Below, one piece after another: positions 34,311 through 43,771 of a stretch of 64,000 bases of DNA (positions within the stretch are counted from its first letter, which is position 1; every line of letters begins with the position of its first letter). Under the pieces are notes generated by a model that was not told the origin of the DNA, ran no database searches, and was given only the letters and a program-made list of their open reading frames with translations. Location of the stretch: the NCBI GenBank assembly GCA_050874385.1, contig JBNMKO010000006.1, forward strand, positions 1-64,000. The letters run 5' to 3'. The stretch is from CAG-882 sp050874385 (lineage in GTDB: Bacteria > Bacillota > Clostridia > Lachnospirales > Lachnospiraceae). The position numbers and the translations under genes are program-made.

Positions 34311-34679
34311 ATGACAAAGGAGCAGGAAGACTGGCTGGTAGCGGAAGTGATGGACAGTATGAAAATGTCCGAAGCGGAAGAACGGTCAGCCCGAAGGTAT
34401 GTCAAAAGAGCAGTGGATAAAATCCTGATTTATTGCAACCGTGAAGATTTACCGGAACAGCTTCTCAGCACTGCAGCGCAGATTGCTGAAGATATGCTGA
34501 AGGCTGATCTGGTAAAGACCGGCGAGAAGGAAGTGGCGAGTATCAATCGTGGTGATACTGCCATTTCTTATCGTGATGGAAGTGGTAATCAGAAAGCCAC
34601 TGTTGATTTTATGAAGGACTATGAAAAATCCCTTAACCGTTTTAAGAAAATGAATCTGCCGAAGGATTTAGCAAAATGA
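34311..34679 (+). CDS. Head-tail connector protein
   Basis: 122 helical residues with the YVKRAVDKILIYCNREDLPEQL run near residues 30-51, which is typical of gp6/gp15-like adaptors that dock under the portal. It overlaps the next gene by four bases (ATGA). Confidence 0.8.
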   Translation: MTKEQEDWLVAEVMDSMKMSEAEERSARRYVKRAVDKILIYCNREDLPEQLLSTAAQIAEDMLKADLVKTGEKEVASINRGDTAISYRDGSGNQKATVDFMKDYEKSLNRFKKMNLPKDLAK

Positions 34680-35038
34680 CAGAAGCTGATATCCTTGCAA
34701 CAACATACGAAGATACCGTGACCGTTTACAGAGCTTTCAAAGATACCCTTCCGGGTGGAGAAAGTGTTTTCAAAAGCGGTCTGGACGGAAAGGTTGTGTA
34801 TGAAGATGTGGAATGCGCATTATCTACACAAACCGGTGGAGAACTGCAGCAATCAAAGTCTACTGCGAAAGCAGAGACTTCGTTCTGTTTGTTTACTCGC
34901 CCGGAAGTTGATATCCAGACCAATGATTTCCTTGTGATCACGCACTTAGGAAAGAAAATTGAAGCGGTTGCAGGTTTTCCTGAGTGCATGAAGTCCCATA
35001 ATAATATCCCGGTCAAGCTGGACAAGGAAACTGTCTAA
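34676..35038 (+). CDS. Head closure (stopper) protein
   Basis: 120 residues, beta-rich, with an opening DTVTVYRAF strand and LFTRPEVDIQTNDFLVI, matching SPP1 gp16-like stoppers. It sits between the adaptor and the gp10-like gene, the usual order. Confidence 0.72.
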   Translation: MTEADILATTYEDTVTVYRAFKDTLPGGESVFKSGLDGKVVYEDVECALSTQTGGELQQSKSTAKAETSFCLFTRPEVDIQTNDFLVITHLGKKIEAVAGFPECMKSHNNIPVKLDKETV

Positions 35039-35060
35039 TACTGAGTATAAGTTTGAAGGG

Positions 35061-35432
35061 TTGGACGAATGGGAGAAGCGTCTCGCGCAAGCCATAGAGA
35101 GCCAGTACCCGGCTGAGTTCCGGGAGATGGTCATTGACTTGGCGGTTCAGCTGCAGGGAAAGGTTAAAGACAATACTCCGGTAAAAACCGGACACCTCAG
35201 ACGTGAGTGGCACGTTGGCAGCATAGAGCAGAGAGGTAATGAGTATTACATTGAGGTCTATAACAATGTGGAATATGTGGAGCCGGTGGAATACGGACAC
35301 CGGACGCGAGGTGGAAAGGGCTTTAAGAAAGGAGCCCACATGATGGAACTTTCCCTTCAGGAAGTACAAAAGCACCTGCCCGGTTATCTCCGGGAGTGGA
35401 TGAATGACTTCCTGAATACCCATGAACTTTAG
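35061..35432 (+). CDS. HK97 gp10-like tail-joining protein
   Basis: At least 123 residues. NTPVKTGHLRREW near residues 39-51 and YVEPVEYGHRTRGGKGF near 74-90 are gp10 family marks. The usual family N-terminus includes a YKFEGLDEW-type stretch; here YKFEG lies upstream of the first standard start (TTG at 35061). So translation probably begins earlier, perhaps at the CTG at 35031, which has AAGGAAA just before it and overlaps the preceding stop. No ATG, GTG or TTG exists upstream in frame. Confidence 0.82.
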   Translation: MDEWEKRLAQAIESQYPAEFREMVIDLAVQLQGKVKDNTPVKTGHLRREWHVGSIEQRGNEYYIEVYNNVEYVEPVEYGHRTRGGKGFKKGAHMMELSLQEVQKHLPGYLREWMNDFLNTHEL

Positions 35433-35442
35433 GAGGTGGACT

Positions 35443-35898
35443 ATGGAGCATCCGATTATCCAGATAAAAAATGCAATCACAGCATTGCTGAAAGGGATTG
35501 ATCCGGATACCGATGTCTTTTACGAGGAAATAAAAGGCACGGAAGAAAAACACGGGCTTAATGAGCCGGAAACCTATTACTTCGTAGATATTATTCCGAA
35601 TGGAAACAAAACGGTTGACAGATTCTTTACGGATATGGGAGTGCTGGTGGATATTGCTTACCACGAGAAAAGCGAGAGCAATACCGCCTATTTGATTAAA
35701 TGGGCAGAGATTGATGCGGTTGTGCGCCCGGTGTTCAGTTTTGGAGACCGGCACATAACCATCAATGATGCTAATATGAAAATATCGGATCATGTGCTAC
35801 ATTACAGTTTTGCCATAAACTTCCGTCAGGCACGGGAACAGACGAATGAGTTTGAACCGATGGGCGAGCTGGAAGTGGCTATTAGAAAAGGAGTGTGA
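35443..35898 (+). CDS. Tail completion/terminator protein
   Basis: 151 residues from the ATG at 35443, which follows AGGAGG. Size, alpha-beta pattern (ETYYFVDIIP near 47) and place directly before the sheath gene match tail terminator proteins of PBSX-like phages. Confidence 0.72.
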   Translation: MEHPIIQIKNAITALLKGIDPDTDVFYEEIKGTEEKHGLNEPETYYFVDIIPNGNKTVDRFFTDMGVLVDIAYHEKSESNTAYLIKWAEIDAVVRPVFSFGDRHITINDANMKISDHVLHYSFAINFRQAREQTNEFEPMGELEVAIRKGV

Positions 35899-35903
35899 CT
35901 TAA

Positions 35904-36974
35904 ATGAGTTTAGGATTACCGAGTTTTAGCATGATTTTCAGTGGGAAAGCAGTGTCTGCCATTGAAAGAAGTGCAAGGGGTATCGTTGCCATTATTCTCA
36001 CGGACGGTACCGAAGGTGGAAAAGACCTGAATATTTACAAGAAGGTGGATGAGGTTGATTTTCAGAACTGGACAGAGCAGAACTACAACTATTTGAAGCT
36101 GGTGTTTGCCGGAGCTCCGTCTACTGTTATTGCAATCCGAAGGGCAGAGAATACGGAGGGTTACAATGCTCAGCTTAAGAAGTTGAAGGATTTGAAATGG
36201 AATTATCTTACCATACCGGGGCTTGAATCTGCGGATGTCACAACGATTTCTGCATGGATTAAGCAGTACCGTAATGATGAAAGAAAGACCTTCAAAGCGG
36301 TTTTGGCGCATTGTGCCGGTGACCATGAAGGAATCATCAATCTTACAACAGAGAATATCTCCTCCACAATTACCGGGGCAAAGCATACTGCTGCGGAATA
36401 TTGCGCGAGAATTGCTGGTGTGCTTGCAGGATTATCCCTTGCACGAAGCAGTACATATTTTGTGCTGGATGATATTTCTGAAGCAGAGACACCGGATGAT
36501 CCGAATGAGCGCATCGATGCCGGTGAGCTTGTAATTATCTTTGATGGCAAGAAGTACAAGATTGGTCGAGGTGTCAACAGCCTTGTAACCTTTACTACAG
36601 AAAAGACGGAAGATGTTCGTTTCATCAAGATTGTAGAGGGCATGGACTTGTACATGGATGATATCAGGGAAACTTACGAGGAAAGCTATGTGGGCAAGAT
36701 TATCAATGACTACGATGGCAAGCAGATGTTTGTGGCAGCCATCGGTGCCTACCATAAGGGGCTGCTCGGCAATGTGCTGGATAAGTCCTTTGACAATACG
36801 GTGGCGATTGATATTGAAGCCCAGCGCACTTATCTGGAGAGCAAAGGTACCGACACTTCCGAGATGGAAGATATCGCGGTTGCCAAAGCGAACACCGGCA
36901 CAAAGGTATTCATTGCAAGCAATGTAAAATTTGTAAACGCAATGGAAGATTTGAAAATGAATGTCAATATGTAG
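35904..36974 (+). CDS. Contractile tail sheath protein
   Basis: 356 residues, XkdK-like. It opens with GLPSFSMIFSGKA and ends with a region (QRTYLESKGTDTSEM and on) that carries the conserved C-terminal sheath domain. A sheath gene shows the phage is a myovirus. Followed by the tube gene. Confidence 0.92.
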   Translation: MSLGLPSFSMIFSGKAVSAIERSARGIVAIILTDGTEGGKDLNIYKKVDEVDFQNWTEQNYNYLKLVFAGAPSTVIAIRRAENTEGYNAQLKKLKDLKWNYLTIPGLESADVTTISAWIKQYRNDERKTFKAVLAHCAGDHEGIINLTTENISSTITGAKHTAAEYCARIAGVLAGLSLARSSTYFVLDDISEAETPDDPNERIDAGELVIIFDGKKYKIGRGVNSLVTFTTEKTEDVRFIKIVEGMDLYMDDIRETYEESYVGKIINDYDGKQMFVAAIGAYHKGLLGNVLDKSFDNTVAIDIEAQRTYLESKGTDTSEMEDIAVAKANTGTKVFIASNVKFVNAMEDLKMNVNM

Positions 36975-36987
36975 GAGGTAAACGGAC

Positions 36988-37422
36988 ATGGAAGGTATCA
37001 GAGGAAATAAAACGCTCTCCGGAACATGGGGAGAGCTCTGGATCAATGGCGAGAAGATTTTTGAATTCTCCAAGATTGAATTAAAGGTAACTGCCAACCG
37101 TGAAGATGTGCAGCTGGGCATCGATGTGGACAGCAAGATTACCGGTCTAAAGGGCGAAGGTTCCTATACCGTGAAAAAGGTATATACCAGAGCAAAGGAG
37201 ATTCTGGAAAACTGGAAAAAGGGCATGGATGTCCGTGCGGAGGTTATCGCGAAGCTGGCTGATCCGGATGCAGTGGGCGGTCAGATTGAACGCTGGGCTT
37301 GCGACAATGTATGGCACAGTGAGCTTCCGGTAGTAAACTGGGAAAAGGGTGGAATTATCGAGGAAGAAGTTTCTATCGGATTCACACCTTCTGATTTGCA
37401 GAATTTGGACGCTATTGCATAG
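36988..37422 (+). CDS. Tail tube protein
   Basis: 144 residues, XkdM-like. NKTLSGTWGELWINGEKI opens the protein (about residues 6-23). It is a beta-barrel subunit that stacks into the inner tube. GGAGG precedes the ATG. Confidence 0.92.
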   Translation: MEGIRGNKTLSGTWGELWINGEKIFEFSKIELKVTANREDVQLGIDVDSKITGLKGEGSYTVKKVYTRAKEILENWKKGMDVRAEVIAKLADPDAVGGQIERWACDNVWHSELPVVNWEKGGIIEEEVSIGFTPSDLQNLDAIA

Positions 37423-37431
37423 GAGGATAAC

Positions 37432-37839
37432 ATGGAAAAGCAGAAAGATGATATTTTTAAAGCCTTTACCGCGAAGGCTGCGCAGAGATTAAAGGATAAA
37501 AAGGTCAGAAGATACGAGACACTTTACGTGCCGAGTATTGATCAGAACATCAAAATCCGCAACCTGGACTATCCGGAAATTGTGGAGTGTACTGAAATCG
37601 AGGATGCCAATGATCCAAATGCATCGGATAAGTATTGCATTTACCTTGCTGTGGTTGAGCCTGACTTGAAGGCGGTTGCAATGGAACTGAAGGAGCAGGG
37701 CGATATTAGGACCTATCCGGAAGTGGTTGACATTTTCGAGATGAGTGAAATTACTGAAATCGCCACGGAGATTATGAAATTATCCAAGGTGATCGGCAGT
37801 AAGAAGGTAACGGTTGTTGAAGAGTTAAAAAACTCATAG
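37432..37839 (+). CDS. Tail assembly chaperone, short form (XkdN-like)
   Basis: 135 residues; binds the tape measure and aids tail assembly. The zero-frame product ends at the TAG at 37837. A slippery heptamer A AAA AAC at 37827-37833, in the right phase, lets part of the ribosomes shift by -1 into a longer product. It sits between tube and tape measure genes, as usual. Confidence 0.88.
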   Translation: MEKQKDDIFKAFTAKAAQRLKDKKVRRYETLYVPSIDQNIKIRNLDYPEIVECTEIEDANDPNASDKYCIYLAVVEPDLKAVAMELKEQGDIRTYPEVVDIFEMSEITEIATEIMKLSKVIGSKKVTVVEELKNS

Positions 37840-38003
37840 ACCAAGACGGTGAAAGCTATTTCCTGCACTATTACGTTCAAAAGGGTTTCAAGCTGGAGTA
37901 TCTGCTTCAGCTTGGAGTTGAAGAGAAATGCTTTTATTATGCATCCATGCTAAAGAGCATCGAGGAACGTAAGAAACTGTTTTCGGAAGTTGGAGGTGGT
38001 TAA
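37432..38003 (+). CDS. Tail assembly chaperone, -1 frameshift form
   Basis: After slippage on A AAA AAC (37827-37833), the -1 frame continues with CTC ATA GAC for 56 more codons and stops at the TAA at 38001-38003. The tape measure ATG follows at once. The added segment is helical (KGFKLEYLLQLGVEEKCFYY near its middle), like the T domain of phage lambda gpGT. Total is about 190 residues. The long open -1 frame that ends exactly at the next gene is strong evidence. Confidence 0.87.
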
Positions 38004-40568
38004 ATGGGTGTTGTAGGAAGTATTTCCATCCGGGACAATGCCAGCTCTGTGCTGAAGAGCGTCCGTCAAGAACAGACCGCCCTACGGAAAGATGCAGCTG
38101 AGACAAGGAAAGAGCTGCAGCGTGCTTGGGATAAGACTTACACTGCGAAGGTCGATACTGCTTCAGCAACAAGGAAGACGGATGGACTTACCGGGAAGGT
38201 AAAGCAGTTAGGAAAGAAAGTTGTATCCCCGGTTATTAAGGCGAAGGACGCAGCCAGCGCGACTATCAGTAAGGTCAGTAATGGCATTAAGTCGGTTGGA
38301 AAAAAGGTGGCATCTCCGGTTATTAAGATTAAGGATTCAGCCACCTCGAAAGTAAAATCAATAAAGAATGCGATTACGGGGGTGGCGAAGAAAGTAACCA
38401 CTCCCGTTATTAAATTGAAAGATGCAATCACTTCCAAGGTTACGAAGATAACTGGGAAGCTGAAAGCGATAGGTGGGAAAGTATTTTCCCCGATAGTAAA
38501 GCTCAAAGATGCAACAGCAAGCGGAATATCAGCCATCAGCAGTAAGTTGAAGACGCTGGCTGCAACGGTGGCGATTCCGGTAACAATTGCTGCCACGGCA
38601 GTTGTCGGTGGTGCGGTTACGGAAGGAGCTGCGCTGGAGCAGAGCATTGGTGGTGTAGAGACTTTATTTAAAGATAATGCCGGAGTGGTTAAGGCAAATG
38701 CGGATGCAGCGTTTAAGACTGCAGGTTTATCTGCGAATGAATATATGTCTCAGGTAACGAGTTTCTCGGCATCACTTTTAAGCAGTTTAGGCGGAGATAC
38801 CGCCAAGGCTGCAGAAGTTGCGGATATGGCTATGATTGACATGGCAGACAATGCAAATAAATTTGGTACTGATATGGAGTCTATCCAGAATGCGTATCAG
38901 GGATTTGCTAAGCAGAATTACACGATGCTGGATAATCTTAAGTTGGGATATGGCGGTACGCAGGAAGAAATGCAGAGACTGCTTCAGGATGCCAGCAAGA
39001 TATCCGGTGTTAAGTATGATATCAGCAATCTGTCGGATGTTTACAGTGCAATCCATGTTATTCAGAATGAGCTTGGAGTAACCGGCACAACAGCAAAAGA
39101 AGCCGGTCAGACCTTTAGTGGTTCCTTCTCAGCTATGAAAGCAGCTGCTAAAAACCTTCTTGGAAATATGGCTATTGGTGGAGATGTAACCGGCTCTATG
39201 GAACAGCTGGTAGAAAGCGCATCTACATTCTTGTTTGATAATGCAGTTCCAATGATCGGGCGCGTTGTCTCATCGTTGCCGAGTGTCATTAAAACCGGTA
39301 TAAAAAAGTCGGTACCGAAAATCAAGGCTCTCGGAAAAGATATCGTGGTCGGTTTGAAAGATGGTCTGAAAGCCATGTTCCCTTCGATGGCTCCGGTAAT
39401 CGAGAATGGATTCAATGCTGCCATTGCAGCAGTTCCTGAATTTATTTCAGGCATTAAAAATGTGGTTGCCACAGTCGGCTCTCTGGCTGCAGGGTTCGCC
39501 CCGGTATTACCACAGCTTGTTTCGTTTGGTACCGGAATGGTCACAACCATCCAGCAGGTGGTTGGTGCGTGCGTTCCGGCATTGACCAGTATCATTACTA
39601 CGGTGCAGACGATGCTCCCAGTAATTCTCCCGGTAATTCAGACGGTGGTTTCCACGATAGGAAATATTATCGGTCAGGCAGCTCCGGTCATTGCTGGTCT
39701 GGTACAAGGTATTGGAACGGTGGTTTCTGCACTAGCTCCGGTATTCAGTACAATTTTCTCTGAAATCGGAGAAAAAGTCGGCAGTGTCATTTCGTTTGTC
39801 AGCGAGAGGATGGGATTTATTCAGGAAGTCATCGGAACGGTGGCTCCATTGATCGGAGACATAATCAGCACAGCTTGGGGAGTAATTTCTCCGGTTATTG
39901 ATATTGTGATCAGCGTATTTGAGATTTTGTTTGGTGTGGTTCAAAAGGTATTCCCTGGCATCCAGTCGATTATCGAAACCGTGTGGGGAATCGTAAAGCC
40001 ACTAGTGGAGGGAATCGGCAGTGTTATCGGAAAGATTGCAGGATGGTTTGGTTCTGTGGCAGATGCGATAACCGGTTCTGGAGGAGATTCGGGCTCTGTA
40101 GGACAGAATGCGGAAGGCGATAATAACTGGAAGGGTGGTCTGACTTGGGTAGGTGAGAAAGGTGCCGAGCTGGTCGACCTGCCAAGAGGTTCCAGAATAT
40201 TACCTCACAAAGAAAGCGTTTCCCTGACAAAGCAGGGCAGCGGAGTTGTAAAAAACAGTGCTGCCAATATCACGCAGAACACGGTTGTATCAGGAGGGAG
40301 TCAAGATATGGCTCCAGTCATTATGCTACTTACAAACATTGATACAAACCTGAAAGTGCTGATTGATAAAATCAGGGGCAAGGAAAGCAGACTGGAGGTT
40401 CCGGGTTCCGGAAAGACAAAAGGTGATGCAAAAGGATTCATTGGCAGCGTGAGTGTTGCCATCGCAAAGCTGGCAGATGAGATTATCGTCCGTGAGGATG
40501 CGGATATTGATGAAATCGCTGACAGAGTTGCAAAGAAAGTTGTAGAAGTAGTTGTAAACATGTGTTAG
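38004..40568 (+). CDS. Tail tape measure protein
   Basis: 854 residues; sets tail length. Residues 71-170 hold four tandem 29-residue repeats, each starting KKV-x-S/T-PVIK-x-KD (at 71, 100, 129 and 158). A degenerate fifth copy lies near 187. A hydrophobic membrane-active central part (about 495-700) and a C-terminal tail with a GLTWVGEKGAELVDLPRGS motif follow. It is short for a myophage, suggesting a tail of roughly 125-130 nm by the usual 1.5 A per residue rule. Confidence 0.92.
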   Translation: MGVVGSISIRDNASSVLKSVRQEQTALRKDAAETRKELQRAWDKTYTAKVDTASATRKTDGLTGKVKQLGKKVVSPVIKAKDAASATISKVSNGIKSVGKKVASPVIKIKDSATSKVKSIKNAITGVAKKVTTPVIKLKDAITSKVTKITGKLKAIGGKVFSPIVKLKDATASGISAISSKLKTLAATVAIPVTIAATAVVGGAVTEGAALEQSIGGVETLFKDNAGVVKANADAAFKTAGLSANEYMSQVTSFSASLLSSLGGDTAKAAEVADMAMIDMADNANKFGTDMESIQNAYQGFAKQNYTMLDNLKLGYGGTQEEMQRLLQDASKISGVKYDISNLSDVYSAIHVIQNELGVTGTTAKEAGQTFSGSFSAMKAAAKNLLGNMAIGGDVTGSMEQLVESASTFLFDNAVPMIGRVVSSLPSVIKTGIKKSVPKIKALGKDIVVGLKDGLKAMFPSMAPVIENGFNAAIAAVPEFISGIKNVVATVGSLAAGFAPVLPQLVSFGTGMVTTIQQVVGACVPALTSIITTVQTMLPVILPVIQTVVSTIGNIIGQAAPVIAGLVQGIGTVVSALAPVFSTIFSEIGEKVGSVISFVSERMGFIQEVIGTVAPLIGDIISTAWGVISPVIDIVISVFEILFGVVQKVFPGIQSIIETVWGIVKPLVEGIGSVIGKIAGWFGSVADAITGSGGDSGSVGQNAEGDNNWKGGLTWVGEKGAELVDLPRGSRILPHKESVSLTKQGSGVVKNSAANITQNTVVSGGSQDMAPVIMLLTNIDTNLKVLIDKIRGKESRLEVPGSGKTKGDAKGFIGSVSVAIAKLADEIIVREDADIDEIADRVAKKVVEVVVNMC

Positions 40569-40579
40569 GAGGTGGTCGG

Positions 40580-41257
40580 ATGAAAACCAGAGTCATTGAA
40601 TTAAGCGTAAACAACCGGAAGGAAGTAATTGAGCTTCCAGTCAATCCGGCTGCGGTGGAATTCACGGAAAAGCAGTTGAATCAGGCAATTACCCTCCTGA
40701 ACATTGGAGAAGCCAATCTGAAGGGAGAGCGAGGGCTGAAATATACAAAGCTGTCGAGCTTCTTCCCTTCGGAGAAGTCTCCGTTTTATAAGAATGCAAA
40801 AAAGAAACCGAACAAATATGTTGCCATGCTTCAGGAATGGAAAACCTCAAAAGCGGTGGTCAGGGTGATCATAAGTGATATGAAGATCAACCTTGCCATG
40901 CTGATTGATGATTTTGCGTTTTCCATGAAAGAAGGGGATGAAGATATTTATTACACAATTTCCTTGTCGGAGTATCGCACGCTGAATGTGCCATCTGTGC
41001 AGATCACAACAAAGGTGCGGAGCAATGGTCTATTATCGAGACCGTCAACAGCAGCATCCGGAGGAAATTATACAGTAGTCAGCGGAGACACGCTTTGGGG
41101 CATCTCAAAGCAGAAGTATGGAAGCGGAAGTTCCTATCCGAAGATTTACAGTACAAACAGTGGAACGATTGAGGCGAGTGCCAAGAAACATGGAAAATCC
41201 AGCTCCGATAATGGGCATTGGATTTATCCGGGTGATGTGTACACGATTCCGACATAG
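40580..41257 (+). CDS. LysM-containing tail protein (XkdP-like)
   Basis: 225 residues from the ATG at 40580, behind GGAGGTGG. The N-terminal part resembles the DNA-circulation/XkdP N-domain. The C-terminal 60 residues are a LysM domain (YTVVSGDTLWGISKQKYG) that can bind peptidoglycan. Likely a tail-tip connector between tube and hub. Confidence 0.88.
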   Translation: MKTRVIELSVNNRKEVIELPVNPAAVEFTEKQLNQAITLLNIGEANLKGERGLKYTKLSSFFPSEKSPFYKNAKKKPNKYVAMLQEWKTSKAVVRVIISDMKINLAMLIDDFAFSMKEGDEDIYYTISLSEYRTLNVPSVQITTKVRSNGLLSRPSTAASGGNYTVVSGDTLWGISKQKYGSGSSYPKIYSTNSGTIEASAKKHGKSSSDNGHWIYPGDVYTIPT

Positions 41258-41268
41258 GTGGTGTTGAT

Positions 41269-42234
41269 ATGAAATTATTGACTGGTGGAAAAGATATCAG
41301 TGAATTGATAGAGCAGATTAAATGGTCTGGAGATACAAAGCAGGTGGCACGTTCCGTCCAATTCACGATTGCAAAGAATAAAAAGGACAAGGATTTTCCT
41401 GCTGTGGTCATAGACGAAGGAGCGGAAATCATCATGCAGGATGATAGTGGGAAGGACATTTTTGGAGGCATCATTTTTGATATCGACAAGAGTGCAAGCT
41501 CCAAAGTTGAAACCTATCTGGCATACGATCTGATGTTTTACATCAACAATTCAGAAGTGAACAAGATATTTGAGGGAACTCCGGAAACGATTGTTCCGGG
41601 AATATGTACAGAGCTTGGAATTGAAAGTGGAACGATGGCAGCAACGGGTGTCAATATTTCTTCCATGCCATGTCTTGGCAAGAAAGCGTATGATGCCATT
41701 ATGATGGCATACACAGCAGCAGCGAAGCAGAATGGCAGTAAGTACATCCCACTGATGACGAATATTAACAAGGTAAGCGTATTGGAGAAGGGGACACTTT
41801 GCGGAGCAGTTATGACCGGGGATTATAACCTGATCGAAGCCACCTATAAAAGCACCCTTCAAAACCTTGTTAACAGGGTTTTAATAACGGATAAAAATAA
41901 CAATATCGTAAAGACGGTAGAGGATGCGGATTCTATCCAGAAGTATGGTCTGGTGCAGAAAGTATTAAAGCAGAATGATGGAGAAGATGCCACAGCACAA
42001 GCCCAGAAGATGCTGGTAACAGTAGAATCCTCTGCAACTGTTTCCGGAGTTCCGAATGACTTTAGGGCAGTATCAGGATATTCCATTATTGTGCAGGAAA
42101 CGGATACCGGACTTTATGGACAGTTTTATATTGAAAGCGACACACATACCTTTTCGTGCGGTAAGGCACAGATGGATTTAACACTTGCTTTTGAGAATCT
42201 GATGGATGAAAAGGAAATTGAGGAGACTTCATAA
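41269..42234 (+). CDS. Baseplate hub protein (XkdQ/gpD-like)
   Basis: 321 residues. Beta-rich hub typical of PBSX XkdQ: a WSGDTKQVARSVQFTI opening, a LAYDLMFYINNSEV segment near 83, and FYIESDTHTF near the end. It caps the tube and holds the spike. Confidence 0.85.
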   Translation: MKLLTGGKDISELIEQIKWSGDTKQVARSVQFTIAKNKKDKDFPAVVIDEGAEIIMQDDSGKDIFGGIIFDIDKSASSKVETYLAYDLMFYINNSEVNKIFEGTPETIVPGICTELGIESGTMAATGVNISSMPCLGKKAYDAIMMAYTAAAKQNGSKYIPLMTNINKVSVLEKGTLCGAVMTGDYNLIEATYKSTLQNLVNRVLITDKNNNIVKTVEDADSIQKYGLVQKVLKQNDGEDATAQAQKMLVTVESSATVSGVPNDFRAVSGYSIIVQETDTGLYGQFYIESDTHTFSCGKAQMDLTLAFENLMDEKEIEETS

Positions 42235-42252
42235 AAGGCAGGAGGTGGAAAG

Positions 42253-42618
42253 ATGCCGACAAACAGAAATATTGTAGATATGGTCGAAGCTATCAGGAAA
42301 GGAAACGGTGGCTCTGGCAGTTCCGGCGGTGTGGATGGCACTTATCTGGCAGATGTGAAATCGGTTAATCCACTGACCATTAAGATGCACAATACACTGA
42401 TTACAAAAAATCTGTATATCAATCCGGCATTGGTGCTGGAAGCTTCCGATGATGGAGAGAAAATCAAGAAAATTTTTGCCACACCGTTTGAGCCACAAGA
42501 GATTTATGAGTTCCTGAAGGAGTTTCACGAAAAATATGTGCTGAAGAAAGGGGATACGGTTGTGGTGCATATAAGCGGTTCCTCTTTTTATGTTGCAGGA
42601 AAGGCGGTTAAAGCATGA
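42253..42618 (+). CDS. DUF2577 family baseplate protein (XkdR-like)
   Basis: 121 residues. An OB-fold-like small spike or hub protein; the GGSGSSG linker near residues 18-25 and VLKKGDTVVVHISG near the end fit DUF2577. It overlaps the next start. Confidence 0.8.
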   Translation: MPTNRNIVDMVEAIRKGNGGSGSSGGVDGTYLADVKSVNPLTIKMHNTLITKNLYINPALVLEASDDGEKIKKIFATPFEPQEIYEFLKEFHEKYVLKKGDTVVVHISGSSFYVAGKAVKA

Positions 42619-43064
42619 GTATTTTTCCTTTTATTGATTCAACAAGTACCAGCACCGAGACAAGTGATGAATTGCCCATGCTGAAAGAATATGCCTATGA
42701 CTTCGAGAAGAACGAACTGATTCTGGATGAAGAAGGGCGTACCTATCTGGTGGAAGGAAATGAAGCACTCCGTATCTGGATTTTTAAAGCACTGATTACA
42801 GAGCGTTTCCATTATACAGCATATTCCTTTGCTTTTGGTTCCGAAATTCAGGACCAGATAATCGGACACTCCATGAACGTGGAGATTGTCAAACTGGAAA
42901 TAGAACGCTTTATTATCGAGGCTCTTATGGTCAATCCATATATACAGCGATTAGATAATTTTGCTTTTGAAAATACTTCTACCGGGATAACAGTGAGTTT
43001 TGAATGTACCAGCATTTATGGTTCTGATACCATACTGATTCCGGTAAGGGAGGTGAGAGTGTAA
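42615..43064 (+). CDS. DUF2634 baseplate wedge protein (XkdS/gp25-like)
   Basis: 149 residues. The pattern EALRIWIFKALITERFHYTA near 55-74 and a QRLDNF..EN segment follow gp25-like wedge proteins. It overlaps neighbours on both sides by a few bases. Confidence 0.85.
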   Translation: MSIFPFIDSTSTSTETSDELPMLKEYAYDFEKNELILDEEGRTYLVEGNEALRIWIFKALITERFHYTAYSFAFGSEIQDQIIGHSMNVEIVKLEIERFIIEALMVNPYIQRLDNFAFENTSTGITVSFECTSIYGSDTILIPVREVRV

Positions 43065-43771
43065 TGGATTTTAGTGCGGAAGGAATTCTGGCAAGAATGA
43101 AAGCAGCATTGAAAAATGAGGATACCAAGATGGAAGGCAGCTTTTCAATGGATAACCTTCAGGCAGTGGCGGAGGAAATCGCACGTCTTGATTCCATGAG
43201 AATTGTTTCCCTGATGAACACTCTGACGGATAAGGAAGAGGATATGGGAACCAGCGGAAATGAGAGACATTATGTAAGATGGGCGAAAGAAGCCACTGAT
43301 GCAGAAGGCAATGTCATTGTGGGCAATGCGAAGGTTGACACACCGAGGGATGGCACCGGGCTTGTGTCAATTGCAATATTAACAGTAGATGCAAAGCCAC
43401 CAACGGAAGAACAGATTGCATTTGTGCAGGAATACATAAACAGTATGCGTCCGGTTGGAGCAGATCCGGTTGTGGCTGCTGCTGAGAGTATTCCGATTGT
43501 AATTTTGTGCAGCATCATAAAGCGGTCGGGATATACGGAGGAAACGGTAAAAAACCAGATCAAAAGTAAGATCGAGGAGTATTTTACCCAGATTGCTTTC
43601 CAAAGCGGAACGGTATCACTAAATTATTACAAGGTAAGTAACATCATCAGTGGAGTGGATGGTGTGAAAGAAGTGGAAATCCTGAAGGTCAATGGGGCAC
43701 AGGATTCCATTACGGCAGAATATAATAAATATTTTGCATTGCAGGAGCTGACAATCAATGTCGCTGAATAA
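43064..43771 (+). CDS. Baseplate J-like protein (XkdT-like)
   Basis: 235 residues. VDTPRDGTGLVSIAILT near 91-107 and the C-terminal PIVILCSIIKRSGY...VKNQIKSKI are J-protein marks. It is shorter than PBSX XkdT (about 350), lacking part of the N-terminal region. It connects the hub with tail fibres. Confidence 0.82.
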   Translation: MDFSAEGILARMKAALKNEDTKMEGSFSMDNLQAVAEEIARLDSMRIVSLMNTLTDKEEDMGTSGNERHYVRWAKEATDAEGNVIVGNAKVDTPRDGTGLVSIAILTVDAKPPTEEQIAFVQEYINSMRPVGADPVVAAAESIPIVILCSIIKRSGYTEETVKNQIKSKIEEYFTQIAFQSGTVSLNYYKVSNIISGVDGVKEVEILKVNGAQDSITAEYNKYFALQELTINVAE

